NCBI RefSeq assembly: GCF_900099775.1
Contig: NZ_FMTM01000009.1
Coordinates: 124,001 to 188,000, forward strand
Length of the DNA stretch: 64,000 nt
Source of the DNA: Rhizobium mongolense subsp. loessense
GTDB lineage: Bacteria > Pseudomonadota > Alphaproteobacteria > Rhizobiales > Rhizobiaceae
Direction: 5' to 3'
Within the stretch, counting starts at the first letter, position 1; each line of letters opens with the position of its first letter. The notes under the pieces are model-generated. The model made no database searches. It had not been told where the DNA came from and saw only the letters and a program-made list of their open reading frames with translations. Made by a program: the position numbers and the translations under genes. Shown one piece after another: positions 8,601 through 16,643 of this stretch.

Positions 8601-9430
8601 TGAGCAAGCCTTCCAGTCAAAAGCGGCTGACACCATTTCGCATCCAGTCGATGAAGGGCTCAACGCCGATCGTTTGCCTGACCGCTTATACGACACCGAT
8701 GGCGCGCGCCCTTGATGCCCATTGCGATCTGCTTTTGGTCGGCGATTCCGTCGGCATGGTGCTCTATGGCCTGCCGAGCACGACTTCGGTTACGCTCGAC
8801 ATGATGATCGCCCACGGCCAGGCGGTCATGCGGGGCGTCTCGCGGGCCTGCGTCATCGTCGATCTGCCCTTCGGCAGCTACCAGGAATCGAAGGAACAGG
8901 CTTTTCGCAGTGCCGTGCGGATCATGCAGGAAACCGGGTGCGACGGCGTCAAGCTGGAGGGCGGCGAGGAGATGGTCGAGACCATCGCCTTTTTGACCGC
9001 GCGCGGCGTACCGGTATGCGGACATATCGGACTGATGCCGCAACAGGTGCACACCGCCGGCGGCTACCGCTCGCTCGGCCACAACGAAAGCGAGATAGCC
9101 CGGATGAGACGCGATGCCCGAGCAGTCGGCGGATCGGGCGCTTTTGCAGTCGTCATCGAGGGAATGGTGGAGCCCCTCGCGCGCGAGGTGACCGCCTCGA
9201 TCCACGCCGCGACGATCGGCATCGGCGCTTCGCTGGCCTGCGACGGCCAAATCCTGGTTGCCGAGGACATGCTGGGCGTCTTCACCGATTTCAAGCCCAA
9301 ATTTGTCAAACGCTATGCCGGTCTTGCACAGACAATCGAGGAGGCGGCAAGCGCCTATGCCGACGATGTCCGGAATCGACGGTTCCCGGCCAAGGAACAC
9401 ACCTTCGACGTTCGACCTCCACCGCCTTGA
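8600..9430 (+). CDS. panB: 3-methyl-2-oxobutanoate hydroxymethyltransferase
   Basis: Adds a hydroxymethyl group from methylene-tetrahydrofolate to alpha-ketoisovalerate to give ketopantoate. 276 residues, normal length. Family motifs include LLLVGDSVGMVLYG near residue 46, DLPFGSY near 91, KLEGGEE near 113 and GHIGLMPQ near 136. The ATG at 8600 overlaps the panC stop; a GTG one codon earlier is less likely. No panE-type reductase is visible in the window, so ketopantoate reduction must be encoded elsewhere. Confidence 0.96.
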   Translation: MSKPSSQKRLTPFRIQSMKGSTPIVCLTAYTTPMARALDAHCDLLLVGDSVGMVLYGLPSTTSVTLDMMIAHGQAVMRGVSRACVIVDLPFGSYQESKEQAFRSAVRIMQETGCDGVKLEGGEEMVETIAFLTARGVPVCGHIGLMPQQVHTAGGYRSLGHNESEIARMRRDARAVGGSGAFAVVIEGMVEPLAREVTASIHAATIGIGASLACDGQILVAEDMLGVFTDFKPKFVKRYAGLAQTIEEAASAYADDVRNRRFPAKEHTFDVRPPPP

Positions 9431-9445
9431 TCCGAAGGTTTGGTA

Positions 9446-9464
9446 AGCCCTGTTCCTAAGGGCT
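9446..9464 (+). terminator. Weak hairpin after panB
   Basis: AGCCCT and AGGGCT form a 6-bp stem starting 15 bases after the panB stop, without a T-run. It may mark the end of the panCB transcript. Confidence 0.3.
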
Positions 9465-9677
9465 CGCCGCGGCCAAGTCGTCGACGCCGGGTCGGCCGAT
9501 GTCTCTTGCATGCTCGGCAAGACATTTATCGGCAGCGCTGTCGATTTCGGCTACCGTCAATCGTCCTTGAACAGGCGAGCGCTCCAGCTGCGGAATGACG
9601 ACCCGCACGTCGCGTGCAAAAGCCTGGGAGAGACGGCACACGGCTCCTCTCTCACGATCAGATCGATGGAGGATATT

Positions 9678-10382
9678 ATGGCTGATCATCAGCACCTGAC
9701 ACCCGCAATCGAACTCGCCCGCAGAAACGGTGCCCGGTTTCCGAATGAGAGTGAAGACTATCGGCATGCGCGCGATGCGCTGCTTGCTGAAGAGATCGAG
9801 CTGCGCCGCCACATAGAACGCGTCGCCGAGCAAAGGCGCGCTCTTCCGCCCGGGGGCGAAGTGACGAAGGAATACAGGTTTGAGGGAAGTGCCGGTTTCG
9901 TGTCATTGAAAGACCTGTTCGCCGACAAGGACACGCTGGTTGTCTACAGCTACATGTTCGGTCCCGAGCGCGAACGTCCTTGTCCCATGTGCACATCCTT
10001 ATTGTCCGCCTGGGACGGGGAGGTGCCCGACATGCAGCAGCGCATTGCGCTCGCAGTCGTTGCGCGTTCGCCCCTCGAAAGGCTGCTGTCGTTTAAGAAG
10101 GAGCGCGGTTGGCGCTATCTGCCGCTTTATTCGGACGTTGATGGTGACTATAGCCGGGACTATCGCGCGCTCGGTGAGGGCGGCAGCGACGATGCGGCGT
10201 TTAACGTCTTTACGCGACGCGACGGCACGATCCGGCATTTCTGGAGCGAGGAAATGGGGCCGGCGACAGCCGACCCGGGGCAGGATCCGCGCGGTGCGCC
10301 CGACCTTATGCCCATCTGGACGGTGCTCGATTCCACGCCGGAAGGACGCGCGCCGGACTGGTATCCCAAGCTCTCCTACTAG
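9678..10382 (+). CDS. DUF899 family thioredoxin-like protein
   Basis: 234-residue protein of the DUF899 group, a thioredoxin-fold family of unknown role. A charged helical N-terminus (residues 1-60) is followed by RPCPMCTSL, a CxxC-like pair at Cys102 and Cys105. The later RDGTIRHFWSEEM and the C-terminal LDSTPEGR stretch are typical of the family. The ATG at 9678 follows GGAGG with a 6-base spacer; an in-frame ATG at 9666 is possible. No functional partner is seen next to it. Confidence 0.82.
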   Translation: MADHQHLTPAIELARRNGARFPNESEDYRHARDALLAEEIELRRHIERVAEQRRALPPGGEVTKEYRFEGSAGFVSLKDLFADKDTLVVYSYMFGPERERPCPMCTSLLSAWDGEVPDMQQRIALAVVARSPLERLLSFKKERGWRYLPLYSDVDGDYSRDYRALGEGGSDDAAFNVFTRRDGTIRHFWSEEMGPATADPGQDPRGAPDLMPIWTVLDSTPEGRAPDWYPKLSY

Positions 10383-10771
10383 GTTTGGAGATCTGAAGCG
10401 CAGATACGCCCGCGCGTCCGGAAGGACGATGCCGCCTCGCGATTACCATTAGGGGGTCTGTGCGATTTGCGCCGAGTTTATCGAAGCTTTGGCGCTACCA
10501 AGGATCCTGGCTCTTGGCTGCTACCGCCATTGACCGCCGGGCCAGACGGTATGGAGCGCCCCCGTCGGGCCGCGGCTGGCGAGATTGCGTGTGAAGAAAC
10601 CGCCGAAATTAAAATCGGTGGCCTTGGCAAGCAAATTGGCACGTGGCGTCCATGAAGCTTCGATCCCTGGCGCTGCGTAACGAAGAGGATCGCGGGACAC
10701 GGGCATATCGGGAACCGAGGATCATGGGCATTCGATCAGAACGCGATAGAGAGAATCATTAAGTCGATAAG
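10383..10771. other. Intergenic region with no supported gene
   Basis: 389 bases without a convincing gene on either strand. A minus-strand frame at 10521-10706 reads like coding sequence but matches no family I recognise. This stretch should hold the missing N-terminus of the AbiEi-like relic that follows, yet no winged-helix sequence can be read in any frame. Confidence 0.5.
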
Positions 10772-11224
10772 TTGGGCACGCCTCCTCGAAGCCAATCCCC
10801 TTATCAGGAAAGCGAGTTCGGCACTTATCCGCCGTCTGCAGAAAAAGTCGTCAGCTCGTACGGCAAAATCACTGGCGAGCGGATCGTCCCCAGCGGCGCG
10901 AGAGCTGCTAATAATCTGGGGCTGACCACACAGGTTCCTGTGGAAGAGCTTTTCCTCACGAACGGAAAGGCAAGGACCCTGATGCTCGGACGCAAGAAGG
11001 TCTTTCTGAAACACGCCCCTTCCTGGCAGACGGCAATGCCGAACTCCAAGGCAGGTGAAGCTATCAGGGCAATTTCACATATGGGCCCGCAGCGCGCAGC
11101 GTCTCTCGCAAAAGCAGTACGCAGCAAGCTGACCACCAGGGAGTGGGAACAGGTTTCCAAGATGAAGCCAAGCGTTCCTGCATGGATGGTAAATGCAATC
11201 AACGAGACGGAACTTGCCAACTAA
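10772..11224 (+). pseudogene. Truncated AbiEi-like antitoxin (DUF6088 family) relic
   Basis: The frame carries the middle and C-terminal part of a DUF6088/AbiEi-like antitoxin: IVPSGARAANNLGLTTQVP followed by LFLTNGKARTL, a pattern typical of these proteins. The only start is a TTG at 10772, and the N-terminal winged helix of about 60 residues that binds DNA is missing. No nucleotidyltransferase (AbiEii-type toxin) gene follows. I read it as a decayed remnant of a type IV toxin-antitoxin or defence locus. It could still be expressed from an unseen start. Confidence 0.5.
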
Positions 11225-11459
11225 TTTTCTTGAACTGGACTGAGATGCCCAGGAACGGGCAATCAGTTTCGCCTCACGACGTCAGGCCCGCAGGCTTAGA
11301 CAAGGCTGGTGTTTGGGGACTTCATTCGAGGATTGAACACGGCAATTTGCGCTAAATCAGTGACATGACAGATAGGAACTTGCGCGATCGGCCTGCAAAT
11401 CCCGACAGAATTGTCAAAAAAGTATCAGCGAGAGGTCGATGGCGTAGTAGCGATCGCTG

Positions 11460-12443
11460 ATGCCTGCGCGTAAAGTCCCTTCATCAAAAGATGATGACCT
11501 CTGGGAGGAGGCGCCATTGCCGGAGAATTTCCGGTTGAAGCGCAGGGAGGAAGGTTCCATGAATCCGGATTTGGAAGTGGTCGCGATCGGCAGCGGCGAG
11601 TCCTTCAAGGCCTGGGAGCATGGTTATCCCTACCGTACGGTCCGCTGGCACTTCCATCCCGAATATGAGATCCACCATGTCGTCGCGACGACGGGACAAT
11701 ATTTCGTCGGCGATTTCATCGGCGAATTCGAGCCCGACAACCTTGTGCTCACCGGACCGAACCTGCCGCACAATTGGGTGAGCGACGTGCCGCCGGGCAC
11801 ATGCCTGCCACTGCGCTGCCGGGTGCTTCAATTCACCGAGTCCTTCCTTGCAGATGCAAGTCGGATTTTTCCGGAACTCTCGGCTTGTGCCGGGATCTTG
11901 GAAATGAGCCGTCGGGGTGCGCTGTTTACACCGGAAACGGCGTCGCTCGTCGGCCCTCTCCTTGGGGAACTGGTCGAAGCCAAGGGAATTCGCCGCATTG
12001 AACTTTTCATGAACGTGCTCGATACGCTGAGTTCTGCGCAGGGCACGCGCACCCTTGCAAGCGCGCTTTATCATCCGGATCCCTCGGGCTTCATGTCAGC
12101 CGGAGTGAACCAGGCGCTGGCCTTTATCAACACGCATCTCACAGAACCTTTCAGTGAAGGTGACCTTGCCGAGTTGACCGGGCAAAGCCCAAGTGCGTTC
12201 TCCCGCAGCTTCCGTCGGCACACCGGCATGGCGCTCGTCCAATATGTGAACCGGCTGCGGATCAACTTCGCCTGCCATCTGCTGATGAGCGAAACCGCCA
12301 TGTCGATAACCGACATCTGCTTTGCAGCCGGCTTTAACAATATCTCGAATTTCAATCGCCGTTTTCTGGATCAAAAGGGCATGGCGCCCTCGCGTTTCAG
12401 AACATTGCTGGCACAAAATGCAAGAGCGGTGGAGGCCGCCTAA
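11460..12443 (+). CDS. AraC-family transcriptional regulator of the ribitol-type operon
   Basis: 327-residue regulator. An N-terminal cupin-like sensing region includes WHFHPEYEIHHVVA near residue 61, and a C-terminal AraC domain occupies about 222-320 with helix-turn-helix text such as LAELTGQSPSAFSRSFRR. An ATG at 11559 (protein start MNPDLEVV) has the better ribosome-binding site (GGAGG, 8-base spacer), so the true product may be 33 residues shorter. It lies directly upstream of, and co-directional with, the sugar-binding-protein gene at 12653. I infer that it activates that operon in response to the polyol. Confidence 0.88.
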   Translation: MPARKVPSSKDDDLWEEAPLPENFRLKRREEGSMNPDLEVVAIGSGESFKAWEHGYPYRTVRWHFHPEYEIHHVVATTGQYFVGDFIGEFEPDNLVLTGPNLPHNWVSDVPPGTCLPLRCRVLQFTESFLADASRIFPELSACAGILEMSRRGALFTPETASLVGPLLGELVEAKGIRRIELFMNVLDTLSSAQGTRTLASALYHPDPSGFMSAGVNQALAFINTHLTEPFSEGDLAELTGQSPSAFSRSFRRHTGMALVQYVNRLRINFACHLLMSETAMSITDICFAAGFNNISNFNRRFLDQKGMAPSRFRTLLAQNARAVEAA

Positions 12444-12652
12444 AAAAGGAGGACCGGGGAGGAGAAAACGAACAACCAGGGCAAGGCGAACGGGCACGCA
12501 AGTGGCCCGATCGGGATTGCTTGTCCGCAAACCAGCCTGAGAGGCGCTGCTCAAGAAGGCGCCTCGGACGGCCGGATCTTACAAAGAGTATCGAGTTCGA
12601 GCGAGCTTGAGACTTCGTTGAAACAGTTACCATTTGGTACGGAGAAATTCCA

Positions 12653-13738
12653 ATGACCCAATTCGCATGGAAATTGGCAGGCGCAGCAGCGCTCGCCGTC
12701 GCTCTTCTCAGCGGCACGTCGGCCCTTGCACAGTCTGCAAAGGTAACCGATGCAACGGTCGCCTTTCTGATGCCCGACCAGAGCTCCACACGCTATGAGG
12801 AGCACGACTATCCGGGCTTTGAGGCGGAAATGAAAAAGCTCTGCGCCGGTTGCAAGGTGATTTACCAGAACGCAAACGGCGACGCTTCGCGCCAGCAGCA
12901 GCAGTTCAACTCGGCAATCTCGCAAGGCGCCAAGGCGATCGTGCTCGACCCGGTCGATTCCACCGCTGCCGCGTCGCTGGTCAAAATGGCGCAGAGCCAA
13001 GGCGTCAAGGTGATCGCCTATGACCGGCCGATTCCCTCTGCCGCGGCAGACTATTACGTCTCCTTCAACAATGAGGAAATCGGCAAGATGATCGCCAAAT
13101 CGCTGGTCGATCATCTGAAGGAAAAGAACGTCCAGGCTGGCGACGGCGGTCTTCTTGAGATCAACGGCTCGCCGACGGATGCTGCCGCAGGCCTCATCAA
13201 GAAGGGTATCCATGCCGGTCTCGCCGAAGGCGGCTATCCGATCCTTGCCGAATTCGATACGCCGGAATGGGCTCCGCCGAAGGCGCAACAGTGGGCGAGC
13301 GGACAGATCACCCGTTTCGGCAAGAAGATCATCGGTGTTGTGGCCGCCAATGACGGCACGGGTGGTGCTGCCGTTGCAGCCTTCAAGGCTGCCGGCATCG
13401 ATCCTGTGCCGCCGGTCACCGGCAACGATGCGACGATCGCTGGCCTGCAGCTCATCATCGCAGGCGATCAGTACAACACCATCTCCAAGCCAAGCGAGAT
13501 CGTGGCCGCCGCTGCGGCGAATGTCGCCATCCAGCTGCTATCGGGCGAAACCCCGAAGGCCGATACCACACTCTTCGACACGCCGACGCAACTCTTCACG
13601 CCGGCGCTCGTTACCGCTGAAAACCTGAAGGCCGAGATCATCGACAAAACCGTCAACGGCAAACCGATCCAGACCCCGGAGCAACTGTGCACGGATCGCT
13701 ACGCCGAGGGCTGCAAAAAGCTCGGCATCGGCAGCTGA
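12653..13738 (+). CDS. rbtA: Sugar/polyol ABC transporter substrate-binding protein (ribitol type)
   Basis: 361-residue periplasmic binding protein of the CUT2 (RbsB/XylF-like) class. A signal peptide covers about residues 1-24 (hydrophobic run ending SALAQ). The mature part has the PVDSTAAASLV and AYDRPIPSA segments typical of pentose-binding proteins. A GGAGA site precedes the ATG. It begins a five-gene operon ending in a ribitol-type dehydrogenase and ribulokinase, which is the basis for the ribitol assignment; binding itself cannot be read. A strong hairpin follows the stop codon. The gene name is tentative. Confidence 0.85.
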   Translation: MTQFAWKLAGAAALAVALLSGTSALAQSAKVTDATVAFLMPDQSSTRYEEHDYPGFEAEMKKLCAGCKVIYQNANGDASRQQQQFNSAISQGAKAIVLDPVDSTAAASLVKMAQSQGVKVIAYDRPIPSAAADYYVSFNNEEIGKMIAKSLVDHLKEKNVQAGDGGLLEINGSPTDAAAGLIKKGIHAGLAEGGYPILAEFDTPEWAPPKAQQWASGQITRFGKKIIGVVAANDGTGGAAVAAFKAAGIDPVPPVTGNDATIAGLQLIIAGDQYNTISKPSEIVAAAAANVAIQLLSGETPKADTTLFDTPTQLFTPALVTAENLKAEIIDKTVNGKPIQTPEQLCTDRYAEGCKKLGIGS

Positions 13739-13752
13739 TCTGTCCTCCCAGA

Positions 13753-13790
13753 AGGTCCTTCGACCGCTCTTGCGAGCGGCCGGAGGACCT
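13753..13790 (+). promoter_or_regulatory. Intercistronic hairpin that buries the next ribosome-binding site
   Basis: AGGTCCT and AGGACCT, then CCGCTC-TTGC-GAGCGG, fold into one 17-bp stem with a single mismatch and a TTGC loop. The 3' arm contains the GGAGG that would serve the ATPase gene at 13798. Such a structure would protect the upstream binding-protein mRNA and lower translation of the ATPase. Confidence 0.65.
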
Positions 13791-13797
13791 GAAATTC

Positions 13798-14640
13798 ATG
13801 ATGAAAGGCTCGCGACAGATGACTGACGCTTCCAACCAAGCAGCCCCGGCCGGCGAAGTGGTCCTCAGCCTAAAAGGTATCTCGAAACATTTCGGTGCCG
13901 TCTCGGCGCTCACCGATATCGATCTTGACGTTCACGCAGGCGAGGTCGTGGCGCTCGTCGGCGACAACGGCGCCGGCAAATCGACGCTCGTGAAGATCCT
14001 TGCCGGCGTCCACCAGCCAAGTTCGGGCGAGATCACTTTCCGCGGCAGCAAGGTGACGTTGGCCGACCCGAGTGCGGCCCTGTCCTTGGGGATTGCGACC
14101 GTGTTTCAGGATCTTGCACTGTGCGAGAACCTTGATGTCGTTGCCAACATCTTCCTCGGCCGGGAGCTCAGTCCGTTAAGGCTTGACGAGACCGCGATGG
14201 AGGTTCGTGCCTGGACGCTGTTGAACGAGCTTTCAGCCCGCATTCCAAGTGTCCGCATTCCGATCGCATCGCTGTCGGGTGGACAGCGACAGACGGTGGC
14301 GATCGCCCGGTCCCTGCTTCTGGAGCCGAAGCTCATCCTGCTCGACGAGCCGACGGCCGCCCTTGGCGTTGCCCAGACGGCAGAGGTCCTGAACCTGATC
14401 GAGCGGGTGCGCGACCGCGGCCTCGGGGTCGTAATGATCAGCCATAATATGGAGGACGTGCGTGCAGTCGCCGATCGCATCGTCGTCTTGAGGCTCGGGC
14501 GGAACAACGGAGTTTTCTATCCCGATGCGTCCAACCAGGAACTCGTCACCGCCATTACCGGGGCGACCGAAAATGCAGTCTCGCGCCGCGCCGGCCGTCG
14601 TCAGGCGCAGCGGGATATGAGGCAGGAGGGTCAGATATGA
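13798..14640 (+). CDS. Sugar ABC transporter ATP-binding protein (single domain, ribitol type)
   Basis: 280-residue ATPase with one nucleotide-binding domain. Walker A GDNGAGKST is near residue 55, the signature LSGGQRQTVAIARS near 159 and Walker B ILLDEPTAAL near 180. Most CUT2 ATPases have two fused domains; this single-domain type (as in fructose importer FrcA) works as a homodimer. The start is uncertain: ATG 13798 is 11 bases after GGAGG, and ATG 13819 (MTDASNQ) is the alternative. It overlaps the permease gene by four bases (ATGA). Confidence 0.88.
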   Translation: MMKGSRQMTDASNQAAPAGEVVLSLKGISKHFGAVSALTDIDLDVHAGEVVALVGDNGAGKSTLVKILAGVHQPSSGEITFRGSKVTLADPSAALSLGIATVFQDLALCENLDVVANIFLGRELSPLRLDETAMEVRAWTLLNELSARIPSVRIPIASLSGGQRQTVAIARSLLLEPKLILLDEPTAALGVAQTAEVLNLIERVRDRGLGVVMISHNMEDVRAVADRIVVLRLGRNNGVFYPDASNQELVTAITGATENAVSRRAGRRQAQRDMRQEGQI

Positions 14641-15887
14641 CCAGCGATGTGAAACAAACAGCAACGCTTCTGGATCGCGGCGACGTTCGCGTCAGCCACG
14701 ATGCGGGCATTGGCGCGACGATTCGCTCTTCGATCGATAAGGTGCGCTCGGGCGATCTCGGCTCGCTTCCTGTGGTCGTCGGCCTGGTGATCATCTGGAC
14801 GGTTTTCGGTACCCTCAACCCGACATTTCTTTCAAGCAACAACCTTGCAAACCTGCTTTTCGACGCATCAACGGTCGGGGTGATTTCCCTTGGAATCGTT
14901 TGCGTGCTGATGGTCGGCGAAATCGACCTGTCCGTTGGTTCAATCAGTGGCTTTGCTTCCGCCATGGTCGGCATGCTGTGGGTCAACCAGGGCTGGCCCG
15001 TGGCGGTTGCGATCATTGCCGCGGTCCTTGTCGGCGGATTGATCGGCGCGCTCTATGCTCTGCTTTTCAATCGCCTTGGAATGCCAAGTTTCGTTTCGAC
15101 GCTTGCCGGCCTGCTGGCGGTGCTCGGAATGCAGCTCTATCTGCTTGGCGCAACAGGCTCGATCAACCTGCCTTACGGCTCGTCTTTGGTGAATTTCGGG
15201 CAGCTGCTCGTCATTCCGCGTCCACTCGCATACTTGTTTGCGCTGCTACCGGGCGTCGTGATGCTGATTTCAGGCTATCGGGCCGCGCAACGCCGCAGAC
15301 AAGCCAATCTTTCGTCGCGCTCGATCGGTGCTCTCGTCGTGCGTGTCGCTGCAATCACGATCCTTCTCGAATTCGTCGTCTTTTATCTCAACCAGGATCG
15401 CGGCATCCCGTGGATGTTCGCGCTCTTCGTCGCGCTTGCGATCGTGATGAACTACGCGCTCACGCGGACTCAATGGGGCCGCTCGATGGCGGCCGTCGGC
15501 GGCAATCGCGAGGCGGCACGCCGTGCAGGCATCAATGTCCGGCTCATCTACACAAGCGCCTTCGTTCTTTGTGCCATGTTTGCCGCATTCGGCGGCGTGC
15601 TTGCGGCGGCTCGTCTGGCATCGGCAAGCCAGCAGGCCGGGACGGGCGACGTCAACCTGAATGCGATCGCCGCAGCCGTCATCGGCGGAACAAGCCTCTT
15701 CGGTGGCCGCGGCAGCGCCTACTCGGCACTTCTCGGCATCATCGTTATCCAGTCGATCGCAAGCGGTCTGACGATGCTCGATCTGTCTTCGGCCCTTCGC
15801 TACATGATCACCGGCGCAGTTCTTGCCATTGCAGTCATCGTCGACTCGCTGGCACGCCGGTCGAGAGTCTCGCACGGCCGCGCCTGA
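14637..15887 (+). CDS. Sugar ABC transporter permease (CUT2, XylH-like)
   Basis: 416-residue inner-membrane permease of the RbsC/XylH class with about ten hydrophobic segments. The conserved GEIDLSVGSISG near residue 97 and GGTSLFGGRGS near 343 are hallmarks of the family. It is longer than RbsC (about 320 residues), like XylH, because of an extra central region near residues 180-260. Start overlaps the ATPase stop (ATGA). It forms the channel of the ribitol-type importer with the two preceding gene products. Confidence 0.9.
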   Translation: MTSDVKQTATLLDRGDVRVSHDAGIGATIRSSIDKVRSGDLGSLPVVVGLVIIWTVFGTLNPTFLSSNNLANLLFDASTVGVISLGIVCVLMVGEIDLSVGSISGFASAMVGMLWVNQGWPVAVAIIAAVLVGGLIGALYALLFNRLGMPSFVSTLAGLLAVLGMQLYLLGATGSINLPYGSSLVNFGQLLVIPRPLAYLFALLPGVVMLISGYRAAQRRRQANLSSRSIGALVVRVAAITILLEFVVFYLNQDRGIPWMFALFVALAIVMNYALTRTQWGRSMAAVGGNREAARRAGINVRLIYTSAFVLCAMFAAFGGVLAAARLASASQQAGTGDVNLNAIAAAVIGGTSLFGGRGSAYSALLGIIVIQSIASGLTMLDLSSALRYMITGAVLAIAVIVDSLARRSRVSHGRA

Positions 15888-15912
15888 TACAACTACGAAA
15901 GCAAGGATTGAT

Positions 15913-16641
15913 ATGGGACAGGAACTTTCTGGAAAGGTCGCAGCGATCACCGGGGCTGCCTCGGGGATCGGTCTTGAATGCGCCAAATCTTTATTGCGGG
16001 AGGGTGCGAGCGTTGCACTCATCGACAAGGCCGAAGATTCATTGAGGAGCATATGCTCCGAGCTGGGTGCGAATGCTTTCCCTCTGGCCGCCGATCTGAC
16101 CAATCCCGCCAGCGTCTCAACGATGATGCCCCAGATTTTGCAGCAGTTCGGAAAGCTCGATATCTTTCACGCCAATGCGGGCTCCTACATCGGCGGGGAG
16201 GTCGTAGACGGCGATCCGGATGCCTGGGACCGAATGCTGAACTTGAATATCAATGCAGCCTTCCGATCGGTTCAGGCGGTCTTGCCTCATATGGTGGAGA
16301 GAAAGACCGGCGACATCATCATGACCAGTTCGATCGCCGGTCTGGTTCCCGTGGTCTGGGAGCCGATCTATACTGCGTCGAAACATGCCGTGCAGGCCTT
16401 CGTCCATACGGTCAGGCGCCAGGTCATAAAGCATGGCATTCGCGTCGGCGCGGTCGCACCCGGCCCGGTGGTGACGGCGCTGATCAGCGACTGGCCGAAG
16501 GAAAAACTTGATGAGACGATTGCCGCAGGAGGATTGATGGAAGCCAAGGAGGTTGCAGACGCGGTGCTCTTCATGCTGACGCGACCACGCAACGTGACGA
16601 TCCGCGACCTCGTCATCTTGCCGCACAGCACGGATCTTTGA
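15913..16641 (+). CDS. rbtD: Ribitol 2-dehydrogenase-like SDR
   Basis: 242-residue short-chain dehydrogenase expected to oxidise ribitol to D-ribulose with NAD. The cofactor motif TGAASGIG is at 13-20, NAG at 98-100, and the catalytic residues are Ser139, Tyr153 and Lys157 (YTASK). The frame runs upstream into the permease gene, but ATG 15913 follows AAGGAT and gives the normal SDR N-terminus. The next gene, two bases on, is a ribulokinase, the enzyme that would use its product. Other polyols such as D-arabinitol or xylitol are possible substrates. Confidence 0.82.
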   Translation: MGQELSGKVAAITGAASGIGLECAKSLLREGASVALIDKAEDSLRSICSELGANAFPLAADLTNPASVSTMMPQILQQFGKLDIFHANAGSYIGGEVVDGDPDAWDRMLNLNINAAFRSVQAVLPHMVERKTGDIIMTSSIAGLVPVVWEPIYTASKHAVQAFVHTVRRQVIKHGIRVGAVAPGPVVTALISDWPKEKLDETIAAGGLMEAKEVADAVLFMLTRPRNVTIRDLVILPHSTDL

Positions 16642-16643
16642 CC

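Noticed and set aside
9456..9833. Minus-strand frame with coding-like text between panB and the DUF899 gene
   Set aside because: It overlaps the start of the DUF899 gene, has no family match I can name and no ribosome-binding site.
10521..10706. Minus-strand 61-codon frame with a protein-like C-terminus
   Set aside because: Too short, with no recognisable family and no supporting context; kept only as a remark in the intergenic entry.
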